A stretch of DNA of 64,000 nt from Pachyseris speciosa (lineage: Eukaryota > Cnidaria > Anthozoa > Scleractinia > Pachyseridae): contig JAEMWC010000259.1 in the NCBI GenBank assembly GCA_016490735.1, positions 390,001-454,000 on the forward strand, written 5' to 3'. Position 1 is the stretch's first letter. Every line of letters starts with the position of its first letter. The position numbers and the translations under genes were made by a program. Below, piece after piece: positions 12,701-26,700 of the stretch. A model generated the notes under the pieces. That model was not told the origin of the DNA. It did not search any database and saw only the letters and a program-made list of their open reading frames with translations.

Positions 12701-15700
12701 AGTCCATGTTCTAGCTTAGAAATGACTTTTTTCGTTCATATTCTTCTCCTGAGCGTAGATACAGCCTTTTGTTCCAGTGCATTCGGGCCTTCCCGCCATT
12801 TTCAACATCTCGACCACATTGCATGCTGGGAAATAACAAGAATTTTTGACAGATATAAACTACAGCCACTTCAACCTACCGCCAAAAATTCGTGCTTGTG
12901 ATCATCTTCAGTGCTCACAAATTCCAAAATATGCAGCGGTAGGTTGAGAAATTCATCAATAGTCGAGTCCCAGTGGTACTAAGTGTCCGACTGGCCAAAT
13001 TCCCAGTTCGTCGAGTAACAAGCCAAATTCGGCAACAAAGTACATCACCTTGCTCGATTCTTTGAGAAAGTGGACTCTTAGCTACCATCACGCTTAGTGA
13101 TGCTCATCAGGAAGCCACTAAAGATGAAAAATGGCTGTAAACTTAGCAAAAATTGCAAGCAAACCTAAGTTGGGCCGTTCTTGTAGCTCCACAGATAAAA
13201 ATAGCTACGTCAGAATGACTTTTTCGATCCAGAAACCTTGAGCCTCCAGTGCCTTAGGACAGCACCACTTTCAGTGTTTGTATTAAAAGCCAGGACCTGG
13301 GTACCGGCACCCATCTACTTTGAAGGGAATACCCGGTTTTTTTATGTAGGTGCAAAATTGAAAGCTCTGCCTATCAAATTCACTCAGGGTACCTGGCTAC
13401 TCCTAATCAGGTCCCCTTTTACTTGAAAAATTAATGAAAACCCTGCACTTTTCCATGGTAGTTTCAAATAAAGAGTCATGAAACACTATGGATCATTTAT
13501 AGGTGGAAAATCAATCCGAAAACGTAAAAACGGCTGGGTGCCAATGGTTTAATTAATTAATTAACTAACTTTATTTACTGTCTAATAATCTATTTTGCTA
13601 AATACATACATAAATTACTTTATTTACCCGTGGATTTTAGAGTAGCTTATGCAGCTAATATCTCCGAGCATTTAACCATCAGGTGAGAGATAGACTACCA
13701 CATTGGGAACTACATTCCCAACTCTTTTTCAAACAGTGTGTGGGTTCTTTTACATCCCACAAATTCTTTTATATCCCACAAATTTGATTGTAAGTTACAT
13801 GTACACAACCTGCCTCGATTAGCTTTGCTACATGCAGGTTGTACATTTCTCTAAAATTGTAAAATTTGAAATTATTGCGTTCGCAGAACGCAGTCCTAAT
13901 CCAGACTGAATTGAGATTTTTGGACAACTGGTGCGTGTTGAAAAGAGCTGCCCCTGCAATCTGCAAGCAATCTGTGGGGGCGAACACGAATGACATCATC
14001 GCCAAGCCAACTCAATAGCTTTCAAAATGGTGGCCGTCGGCGAGGAAGACGAAACTGATGCCTAAATGTCTTAAATGAGTTGCTACAGCCTGGAAATGGC
14101 GAAAGTAAAAATGGCAACGATACAACTACAATGAGTGGACAATTCATCAAGTAAAAGCGGAATTGAATCGATGAAATCTTTCGGAAACAAGACCTGTTTG
14201 ATCGAGTTGTTTAACACGATGAAATTGGGATTCTGCCAGAGACCTAGCAGGGAAGGTTCTTTGTGGCGAGGATTGGCGATTGAAGTGGATGATCTGCCAC
14301 CTTACCTCTCAATAAACAACCTCGACTGAAATTTGATATATCAGGATAAACAAATGTCTGAGAAATATTTTGTACACCTTTTTACACCGCGGATTGGTCA
14401 TTTTGATTTTGTCACTGAAACAAACAAATATGCCATGCGAAGGAACATACCATGTTCGGTCGGAACAAGTCCTGAGGAGCTGAAGGAATTTCTGGGGATT
14501 ACTGTATGGATAAAGCTCAAACAGTTGCTGATTTCTACAATAATTTGTTCATTGCTGCTACAACTATTTTCAGAAATTATGTTTTTATATTGTGTTAGTC
14601 AAAGTTGCTATTTTTGAGGCTTTCCAAGATGCTGTAAATGTGCTTTTAGTGTTCAAAGATCATCATGGACCACATGGCCCTACATATGGTGGTTTAGGGT
14701 TAACATACCAAACCTACCAATACTTGAACGCACTCTCTAATCTACGATTATAACTAGTTATAAATTAAAATGATGATGATGATGATGTTTGACCCTGACT
14801 TGTTTTCCTATTATTTTTCCTTCAGCCTTATTCCAGAACCATCCAACCTGTCCAAAACTGTGGTAAGTCCAGATAATTTTAAGGGGTGAAACATTTGAGA
14901 TGTAATATGGTGAATGTGATTTGAGGATGTACGGGTGGTTGTGAAGTGACTGTTGTAGAAAACTTTTGACCTAAACACTAAAGTTTGAGTCATCCAGGGA
15001 TGCTCTACAGTTAGTGGTTGCCCACATTTTGAGACATTGAAGCTCTGACTTGAAGACAAAAATCAGGGAATGCTAACTTTAGTAGAAAAACTTCCTTGTT
15101 TTTCCTGCAGGCACCCTTGTCAAAACTTAATGGCAGCCCTGCTTAGGACATGTACAGTGTAGTTTTCAGTCTTCTGTTTCTTTTTGTTCTGTTGTTACCC
15201 ATGGTTTGACAGTTGTCTGCTTACTTTCTCTTGCCAGATGGAGGATGATTTAGCAGATCTTATGCAAGAAATAGGATATTCCAGCTGCTCAAGGTATTTA
15301 CAGGTTGTTTGTTGGTCTCATTTTTTGCAATGCTTTTTATAATTTCAGCTAGTGCTGGCCTCTGCAAGAGCTCCCTGTCTTTCACTTGATTTATTTTAGT
15401 GCATTTGGGGGTATCCATGGAGGTGTATATGTTGTGGTTCAATTTTATCCTTGGTTTAAATTTTGTCTCCCTTTGTTTTAAACTAATTTTCATACATTAC
15501 CATGCGTTATCATACCCAAAAACATACCCATAGGATTTGAAGCTTTGTCAAAACTTTAAGAAACGGGTCTGAGACAAAAAGGATCTGGATTGATTAATCT
15601 TTAATTAAATTGGTTTTGGCTTTCATAAGATATCACTCATTCATCACTTCAGTTGGTTCAGTTTTGGGCTTAAGTTGTGTGCTGATTTGCTGAATCCAGG

Positions 15701-17482
15701 CCTTTAAATACGGTAAGGATACTGTCGTCTGGTAAGGAGTGCATCCCATGAATTCCTGATTTGCAAGAGTTTGACCCTTCATCATAATCTCACTCTTTTA
15801 AAACTTATTACAAAATAGGTGCAGAACTTTATTTCTGACACCATAACCAGTCTTTATGCCAAAGTAGAATGAATTTAGAGACTGGATTTTAAGGCCAAAA
15901 AAAAAAAGATATAATTTATGCCCATTTTGTGGGAAGCCCTTCAGTTGGACCATTTTATAGGGGAGTTGTTTCCTTTATGTGGAAGGTTAAATTTTTTTTT
16001 ATTAAGTTGTGCTTGACTGGGACCACAAAAGTGTCCTTTTAGATGAGGTCTCTGTTACCTGCTTTATCAATTTATATTTTTGATAACATTAAAACCAGAT
16101 TTCAGTTTCATGTTGTGATTGTATTGTCCGTTTAGTGTTGATGAATGCAAAGACACTCTTGTTCAGTTTGGTATTCAAGATATCACTCCATCGTCTGTGG
16201 CCAGAGTTATTGGTAAGAATTTTGTAGTAAAGTTTGTATATTGAACATTGTTATTCATGCTTAATAAAGTGCAGTACACTTCCTTTTGTTATTTGAGAAG
16301 AACCTTTATGAACTTACAGCCAATACTATTATTGGCTCATTTACTTTAATTCACACCTTTGAGTAGCCTCCTTTGCCGCCGTTGTTTGTGTTGATCCTAT
16401 CCTCCCTCCACACCAATGTCTGCTGAACCAAGCCAGGCATTCCATTCCAGGAACCGACCAATCACATCATAGCTTTTGAATTTGGGTGGCTAAGTTCCCC
16501 TAGCCTCCTTCGCAGCTGTTGTTTGTGTCAGTTCTATTCTCCCTCCTGACTGGATGCTCAGACACGATGGCAATGGAATGTCCAGCTCGGTTCAGCAGAA
16601 GTTGATGGGGAGGGAGAATAGGACCAACACAAACAATGGCTGTAAAGGATGCTACACCTTTCAGTGAAAACTTAAGTTCATTTTGAAAAGAAAAATTCTT
16701 AAGATGCAGATCAAAGTAATAACCTTACATGCTACCATTCTGTTTGTGTCGTAGGAATGATGGTGAAAACAGTGTTTGGCCTTAGTGAACATGTTACAAT
16801 ACAGGTAAGGTTTTTAGTGAACAAAAAGTGTTTTGTTTTTGCTCTGGAAACATTCTGCAGAATTTATCTATAGATATTGTCTATGAGCAAGGTTTTGTTA
16901 CTGAAATATTTTAGTGTTATTATAACATCTGCTTTAGTCGCAAAAGAACTGAGCTATCCAATGAGCCACTTTTATTTTTTTGGTATACATACAAGCCTTT
17001 AACCACTTTGTACTGTGTCAAAGAAAATATATTGGCCCGGGGTTGGGTGTATTCTGACTGGCTGTATTTTCTTTGGCATGATATAAAAGCTTTTATCCAA
17101 ATTTGAGTTGAAGATCTTCACTAATATTAATTAACAAATGCATTTTCCTTGTTCTTTTACAGAATTATGGCAGCAGTTCAGTCTCTCTAGATAAACTTGG
17201 ACTCAGTGAACTCACTCCGGGGCCTGCTACATGGAATGTAGAAGTCTTTGTCCAGGCTCTGAAAGAATTTGTATGTAATTTGAACATTTTATGAGAATTT
17301 AAGGAGACTGAAATAAAGTGGGCATATATTCATGATCCCCAGACCCTCCAGGTGACCTTAGCCAGCTGTTCATGAGTCTTTTTGTAGGTCACCTGTTTGA
17401 TTGTTGAATAGCTGTGGATGTTCTTGGTTAAACTAAAAAAATAATATTAGCCCCTTGGGAAAGGATGCTTTATAAATGCCAT

Positions 17483-17519
<37 letters not shown>

Positions 17520-17530
17520 CCATCATCATC

Positions 17531-17584
<54 letters not shown>

Positions 17585-17649
17585 CTTGTTTCAGGGACTT
17601 CAGTCTAAGTTTCTGTAAGTTGTTTCTGTGAGAATATTGAGCTCTACAG

Positions 17650-17737
<88 letters not shown>

Positions 17738-20700
17738 TAAAATCCATTGCAGTGGATTACGGACTGTACAATACGTAATACTAAAATACAAGAAAGGGTA
17801 GAAAAAAAAACTATTATAAAATCCACATGATACACTGTAAAACAATGACTAGAGACATGTGACTAATCTTTGGTAGTCTTGTTGCTGATCCTGTCTTTTG
17901 TTTCCCAGATTCCCCTTCTAAGTTGGCGTCAGGTTATACAAGAGTTAGACTATCCTGAATTTCATGTTCCAAGTCGAGAAGGACTCCAAATTCTGTTTAC
18001 CGCCTGCCATAGGGGACTGATGGAGATTTTCCCAGTGGATGTCTTGTACAGGACATGGACCAATACTGAGGGGCAGGTAAAGATTGCAGATACACAATGC
18101 TTGACCATCTTATGGTGTTCTCTCTTATTTCTCTCTTCATGTGATAAGAAAAAAAAACAAGCAATGAAAATACTAATGTAATGACAAGGACAAAGGGACT
18201 CTAAAAGTTAGAGCCACTTTGTATAGCAAGATAAACTACAGCAATGGAAAGCAATGCTCACTAGCATTCACTAGATAGGTTGCACTTAAGGACAGATAGT
18301 TAGAATCCCTTACACAGTGAAATACAAAATGAACAGGAAAATACTGTTCAAATCCCACACAATGAATGACTACGTAGACTTATTAAATAATTAAATTAGA
18401 ATTTTTTCTACAAACTTGAAAGTAAGGACCACCTTAGATTGTACATAATAATAAACAGCAGCACAGTCCTGAAAGTAGGCCTCAGTAGCTCTAGTGTTAA
18501 TGGTTCCACTTTTAGATTTTGTCCGCAGAAGTTAAAAGATTATAAACTAATGTCTTGTACTGCATAATAAACGGCACTACTGGAAAGTACTGCTCAGTTA
18601 CTTTCATCAGTTTGAATGGTCACACTCTGATATTCCATCCAAACTCAAACGTTAGAACCATTTTCTATCATTATGATAAACAATACCACACCAAGGATCT
18701 GCTCAACCTTTCATCCACAGAACAACCTTGTTAATAAACCTGAATCAAGCATGTTCTCTATTATTTCAGCTCTCGTGGATTCATCAAATCCTTTCCAATC
18801 CAGATGTGTTCTGTTTTGCTGATTACCCTTGTCATACAGTGGTGATAGACCTGCTCAAGACTGCGCCAGAGGATGAAAACAGGGAAATTGCTACATGGTA
18901 ATTACAAATTCTGTTCATAACAATTGAAAGATGTTTTTAAAAAAGCACTCAAGTGGCTATTTGACCTTGTAATCCAAATTGCATACCATTGTCATAATGA
19001 TGGGGCCCTAATTACCAAATTGTTGGAAACTTAAAGGATATAACAGTGTACAAAAAATTGATATCATCATCACCTATTTTCACTTTTAAATTTCCCAGGC
19101 ATGGCCATTTTGGATTTCATGACATTTAATGGTTGCCCTTAGCTGTTGTTTAGCACAAAAGCATTTTCAGCTCCATTCACTTCCTGACAATAGCTGCAAC
19201 CAACTGACATCACAAAATCCCAAATGGGCGTTCCCGGGAAATTTAAAAGCAAAAATAGGCAATGATGATATGAATATTTTTACATTTAAATGTTATATCC
19301 ATGTTTCAAGACAAAATTTGGAATCTAGTAATTATTTCCAACAATTTAGCATCAATTTGTTGTAAGAGTGGAGGTTCCTTTTAAGAAGCTCAAGCAATCT
19401 GGGATGAATGATTAATTTCATTCTTTGCTTGATCCCAACCAAAGCTCTTTTGTTGACAACCTAATTTACCATTAGATGCTGTTGGAAAATAATTTTGTGT
19501 TTAATATTTAATTTCCTTGTAGGAAGTCTCTCAACCTCTCTGAAACACTCCTAAGGTTAGCAGAGGCAGGTCACTATGAGACTGTGAAATCCTTGTTTGG
19601 TTTTCCTCTGAAGCACTGCCCTGATGTTCTTCTGCTTGCTTTGCTGCAGATCAATGTAAGTTAAACATCCTATAAGGAATTGCAGTCTCTTGATGATTAC
19701 AGCAGCAGTGATACCAGACTCACTTCTTTGCTCTTCATTTTAGCCTCTGTGGCATTCACTGCGCAATGAGCTTGTGTCGCAACTTATCCCAGTGTTTCTG
19801 GCCAATCATCCAAACTCTGGCAGTGTTTTGCACTATGTCTGGCATGGACAGGTAAGTTGTGAAGTAACAAAAGGCTATATACATTCACTTTCACTTTTTT
19901 GGGTGGTAATTTGTGGTAAGGAATTTGTTAGATAGAGTGCAGTAACACAGAAGTTGTGCCTTCTTGGACACTTAGTGTGCAATGCAGCTGTTTTTAATGT
20001 GCAGATCTTTCATGTTAGGAGACTTCATGTTAAGGAGACTATATGGCTGCCTAACATGAATATTGTATTCCCAATGTGACTTAATTAAGGTGATTCCCTA
20101 CAATTGCATGGTGCATCCTTACTGTGCACGAGCGCGCGCGCATTAGCAACATGGCATATTTGCCTTGACATTGACTGTTTGTCAGCTGAAATTTCCCTTT
20201 GCGGTTGTGTTGCAAAGAAACGAGCACGGTGACCCCCATTTTTTATTTCATAATTCCAATAAGAACAGTATCCTCAATAACTGAGAAAAAGATTAGCAGA
20301 AATTCATGGCTACTTTTTTGGCAAATGAAATAAATTCTACAGAGGGAAACATAATGGGCCCAACAGCACATGTCCAAATTATGTTTCCTTTAAAGGATAA
20401 AAAATGCAGGGTATTTGAAGACATTTTTTCTGGGACATAGGTGGATAAACAATCAAAGAAAGTCAAACTCTGTGTGATATAACATGCTGCATTGAAAAAT
20501 AATTGAGCTTATTTGTTGTGCATGGAGATTACCAAAAGTCACCTAAATAACCATATTTGTCAGCATTGTGGCGTGAAAACAAGCACAGTGACCCCATCTT
20601 TTTATTACGTTTTTAATATCTCCTTGTCCTGTAACAACAGCATACCAAGTTTCATCAGAAATCTATGGTGGGTTCTTTTACTAGGGAATCACCTTAATGC

Positions 20701-23700
20701 TACAGCTGTAGGAGGGGGTTCCCTCAGAGTAGGAAAAATATAATAATTGTTTCAGCACCATGTGAAAGTATATGGCTAGAGGCTATTCAGCTCATTTCTC
20801 ATCTACCAGAGCAATTTTACAGCCTACCAATAGCAGCTGTTACAAGCACAATGTGAAAGTACACTGTACATGGCCACAGGCTATTCAGCTCGTATTCATC
20901 TACCAGAACAATTTTGCACCTACCAACAGCAGCTGGTACAAGTGTTCTACATATGTAGGTTACCAGTTCAACTAAGAACCATTAATCCTCTATAGAAGAC
21001 TTATCAAAATGTTCTTCGTTGCCAGGGTCAGTCGGCATCGATTCGTCAACTAGTTATGCAGGCCATGGCAGAGTGGTATGTGAAAGGAGATATGGACCAG
21101 GGAAGGTTATCAAGAATATTGGATGTAGCCCAAGATCTAAAGGCAAGAGTGATTACTATCAATAAGGAGTTCACCAGTTTTTTGAAACATGACTGAGCTG
21201 ACCCAGGAATAGTGACCTATGATTCCATTTTAAAGGGGTGTTGTCATGGGTCCAGCATTGAGTTGCTCTTTGAGCACCAAGGAGGAAATAATTGGCGATG
21301 CCCAATTTTTAGTTGTGGTTAAATGCCTGGCTTTAGAGATTATTAGAGAATGATGGTCACTGTAACAAGAGTGACTGTCAGTGAAATGCTGAAATGCAGA
21401 ACAGTCTTTCAGTTGGTTGAGTTTTGTGGTAAGACTACAGAGAGTTTTGGATGAGGGTTTATACTTTCTGCTCAGGTGAATATTGTGATGGGACTTGTGG
21501 CGAGCTGTTTTGTAACTACAGTGTAACTCATGGTTTTTTGTTTGTTGTTTAGGCCTTGTCAATGCTATTAAATGGCTCTCCATTTGTGTTTGTAATTGAC
21601 CTTGCTGCCTTGGCTTCTCGTCGTGAATATCTGAAGTTGGACAAATGGTTAAAGGACAAACTGAAGGAACACATGGTAATTCCAAAAGTAATGGAAAATC
21701 GGTCATTCGTTAACATAATTCATCAAGTTATGGTTACTCAAGTTATGGTCGTTTTCTTCCAGGAGGAGTTTGCTCAAGCTTGTGTTGTCTTCCTGCGGCG
21801 GCGCTGTCCCCATTTATTGGGTGTGTCATTGGATAAAGAACTTCCCAAGAGTGTTCAGTTGCCACAGGAGACAGTTGTCACCATGCTTTCTTGCCTTCAG
21901 TCATTCTTGGGGTAAGAATGTTATGCCTTGTGCCATTCACCTCTGTATCCTGTAACACTACAATATGTAAGTTGAAGATGTTTAATGCTGTCCTGATGAC
22001 TGTGATTAGAGTGAAGCTAAGTGCTGGCTACTGGTGGATTTCATCTGCTAAAGAAGATGGTATAACAAGATGCTAAAGGTGCTATGAATAGCCCTTGTTT
22101 ATTCACGACTTTGGCTTTTAACAGTTCTCTAAAAAAGTTCCTGAATCTGGTTATGGGTTTTTGGCTCCAGATCATTTGAAAAGGAAATACCCTTGGGGGA
22201 TATAATGTGATGCTGGGTTGCGTTGTACTCCATTTCATAGGCAAGCATCTCCAGAGCTAGCAGAAACCATTGGTCAAATGCTGACAAACCATGGTCCCCT
22301 GGTCAAGGTGCGTCCTAGTGCTGCTGTGGTGGGCATTCCTTTTAAACGACAGGGAAGCTTGGATGGTGGACAACTACCAGCAAGCTTATCTGGACAGGTA
22401 AGTTCAGCAGAGGCACTTTTTAAAACTCTTCAACAAATTCAAAGTTTATGTATCATTGAGACAGCTTAATACTTTCCCAGGTAATTCCACAGAGCGAGAG
22501 TTCAAGGCATTGCAGTTTCTTTTAAAAACGCTTATTTGAAATGTTATCTTTGTAGCTTGATACACTGACTGGTCTCAACATCCCCTCTGCTTCACTTCCT
22601 GCCAATTCGACCACACCCACCTCTCAGTTGCCATCATTCCCACCCCACCCACTGACTGGTACTGCACTGGGGCCATCAGGTAACCTTGGAGCTGTCGGCA
22701 GCATAGGTTCAGGACTATCGTCGCAAGTTGCTGTGCAGAAGCCACCCACCCAACTGGGGCAGCTTCCTCTCAGCACTCCAGCCACATCAAGCTCTGGTCT
22801 TCAGTCACCAAGTTTCAGTTCATCACAGAACCCCTTACTGCAACAGTTGCACCAAGCAGGCAGTCTGGGGCAGTCCCTTGGTGGATCGGCAATGGATAAT
22901 GCTAGGTTATTTGCTGGTCTTGGAATCCAGAAACAGCTTGGGGGAGGCTCTTTGCTACAACAGCAGCAGCAACAGCAAACAGCACTTTTATCTCAATCCA
23001 GGAATCAAGCTGATAAATTGCGCACTGGTATGTAAAGTTCCTCCAAGACAGCTTCCCCCAAAAATCTAGCCTTCCCTTCTTTTTCCCTCAGTTTGGTTAC
23101 TTCCATTATTGTTAACTAATTTCTTGGGCCGTTTTCCCAAGCATCCACAGCAGACGTATCTCAGGTGTGGCCAGGTATGGACCAGTCATTTACGAAAGAG
23201 GTAGAAGATGAAGCAAACTCATACTTTCAAAGGATTTACAATCACCCACCTAACCCTACCATCAGTATTGATGAGGTGCTCGAGATGCTCAAGAAATTCA
23301 AAGATTCACCAGTCAAGAAGGAAAGGGTAGGCACATGGTTTGCTTTGAGTTTTGTCCCTTGGAGCTGTGTTTTGGAGAGTTCCAAACGTTTTGACTCTGT
23401 TTCATTTCTCTCTGAACCGAATTATTATGTGCTCTTCAAGGTGGCTAACTACGAATTCTTATTAATATAAGTTGTTACCTTAATAGTCATTATCAAACAA
23501 ATGCCCAGTCATTGGTAAACAAGAATTGGAAAATTTTCCACTTAATAGTTTACCATAACAACACTATAACCTGTTATAAACACCCCTAAAGTCTCGTTCA
23601 GTTGGTGATGATAGTTGATGATAGTCTATGATAGTTTTAACTATCATGCACGTTTGAACACAAACTATCATGCACTATCATTGACTATCATCAACTATCA

Positions 23701-26700
23701 TTCACTTTGAACCTGCTCAAAAATCTCATGATAGTCAATGTCAACTAAAAAATGTCAGTCAGTCATTATTTAGTCAACTAAAAAATGAGCTCAGTGACCC
23801 CCATTTTATTGTCAGGAAAGAATAAGCAAAGTTAAAAATTTTTTGTAGGAGTGGATTCAGAACCACCTTAAATTTTTGAAACTTTAAGGTGGCTATGGAT
23901 CCACTCCTACCACTTTTTAACATTTCAGAAAGTTGTATTACATTATGCTTATTACTTCCCAACAATAAAAAATGGGGTCACCTAGCTCATGTTTGAGTTA
24001 TAGTTGCTTAAAGCTAAAACAGGGGTGTTTTAAGAGGTTAAAGTGTTGCTATGGTAACCTACTGAGTGGAAAAAATTTCCATGACTTGTTCACCATGATA
24101 GGGCATTTCTTTCATGCCACTATAAAGGTAATAACATATAAAGATGGGTAGTGATGATCCATGAAAGTAGAAGTGCTGGAATAGTGTGAGACTCCTTAAC
24201 TACTGCAGCCTTAATGACACATTCCATTTAATGTAATAAAATTGTGTGTTAAGGCAAGCCTCTACTTCCAGGGTTCTCTGTTGTAATTTTTCAGTAAGAA
24301 GCAAAAAAGAGAATTTTCAGGTCAAGTTTGATATTTCAGTCTTTGTAGCCATCAAATGGACACTCAAACTTAAGAAACTGCTAGCAATTTTATAGTGGTG
24401 ACAGAACCCTGATAATAACTCTTCTTTTATTGTTTTTGTCTTTTGATGGGGCTGTGAGTAGTCAAGGGCCGGGGATGTTCTTTGGATGCTTTGATTTAGA
24501 TCCAGTGTGGCTACTTTCACTAGAATCACAGCATAATTGACTATACAGGTGTATGCTATGGTTGGAATTCCCCGCTACTATTTGCACAACTCTACCCACT
24601 CCAAAAAAAATCGGCAACTGCCTGTTTGAAAGTTGAACGATATTCAGACTTTTTGTTTTGGTTCTATCAGACCCATGTATGTTGGATATGTTGCTGTCAA
24701 TTTTTTATTCCTCTTTCTAACTCTGGACATTGTCCGACATTTCTGGGACCAATATGAAAGGATACAAAAATTTAATGTTCCTTTTGCTTTAACATGGATT
24801 TTCTTGTCTTGAATGTTAATCTAGCTTTGTTTTAATCATCATACTGTTTTTATAGGACATATTTCTGTGCATGCTCCGAAACTTGTTTGAAGAGTACAGG
24901 TTCTTTCCCCAATACCCAGACAAGGAACTTCACACAACTGCTTGCCTGTTCGGTGGCATTATTGAACAAGGATTAGTAACGTGAGTTAATTGAAATTCGT
25001 GTAACTTATATTATTGCTTATGATGATAGTTTTCATTTTTAACTAGTTGGATGGTGAACAGTCCGGTATATTATTTTCTAGAACCATTTCTATAGTCAAG
25101 CAGGCAAAGGGAATGTAAGAATGTTATTAGGAAATGAGGTATCTCTGGCTTCATTAGCAACAATAGTAATTGTTTTGGTTGTATTTTTTTGCTTGATATA
25201 ACATTTGAAATTCTGAATCCTGCTCAAAGTTTACTTAATACTGAATTTAATGAAAATGGAATTTAGATAAATGCTACATGTGGACATACACTTTGGATTT
25301 CCTAAATTATAGCACTTTGTGCATACTCTAAATGTATTTTATCATCACTTCTTTTTATAATGTAAGTTTTTCAGTCATCCATTTATGGTCATTTCTGAGG
25401 CCAATTTCACTTGATCTGTTGCTCCTTTCATTCCAGTTGAACATTTTGTGAATCTGGCAACCAGTGCATAATGCTTGGCATATAATCTGCATATGTAATA
25501 AACCAAAATTCCAGCCATGAAACTGTACAACTAAAATTATGATCATGAAAATGACCAAATGACAAAAAACAAACAAACAACAAAATAATTTCAAAGCTAC
25601 AAGAGAGACTAACAAAAGATATTACAGGAACTGATAGAATGAAGGCCATTAATTTTGTTTTGAAGAGGGTTGTTACACTTTAATTTGACCCCACATAGAC
25701 TTTTAAAATCATTCCTAAAAAAGGCATTAATAATTCATGAAGGGAAAACAATTTAAAGAAATGAATGTTTAACGAGTGTCTTTATATCTGATATAGACAC
25801 AGCTTACGTCCAATTTTCTAGGCCAAAATAACCCAAAATCTAAATTTAGTGTAAGAATGGATCAATGTACAGTAAAGATTTTTAAGATGTTGAATGAATT
25901 CAAAATTCGTGTTTATCAAGTCCAAAAACACTTGGCTGCGTCTCGTGTTTTAAACTTGATAAAACACTCCTGCTCATTTATTAAACATTACGTAAAATGT
26001 CATGCAAGTGTAAGTTATACCAATAATCTAATTTGGCCACAAATGGCTGTCTGATTTTTGTCAAGGACTCTTGCATTCTTTTGTGAACTTAAGCATAGTT
26101 TTGCCAATGCCTGGTTTTCTGGGTTGCCAAAGTCATGTTCTGTTTTACTAAAGTAATGCATCAAGTATTAAGTCACACGTGATTATCTAGTTTACTTTAT
26201 TATTTTTATTGATTTGGCCACGTATTCTTGCAAGACTGTTTTCGTTGTCATGGACTCTTGTTGACATTAAAATTACAGATCTCAGCACTGTTTTGCCAAT
26301 TCTGGCCTTTTTGGATTTTTATTTACAGATATATGGTCCTTGGAATTGCTTTGCGCTATGTGTTAGAGGCCCTGAGGAAACCTTATGGCTCCAAGATGTA
26401 CATGTTTGGAATTGCTGCTTTGGATAGATTCAAGACAAGGTAAGTAATATTATATTTTGCTATTTTGAATGCTGTCTTTTTTCTACAAGCCAGGAATTAC
26501 ATTCTGTTTAGTACACATGTGAAAACATGGGGTTGCTTTGTTGTGGTAACATGTGAGGGTATTTGCAGTGTTGTGTTTTCTACATACTAGAAACTTCTCC
26601 AGTTTGTCTCTTTTCACCCACACAGTACAGTATTGGTAGTAAAATGCCAGGCAGTCATTTGACTGAATAGCACCCCATCCTGGGGGAAGGTGAGTGGGGT

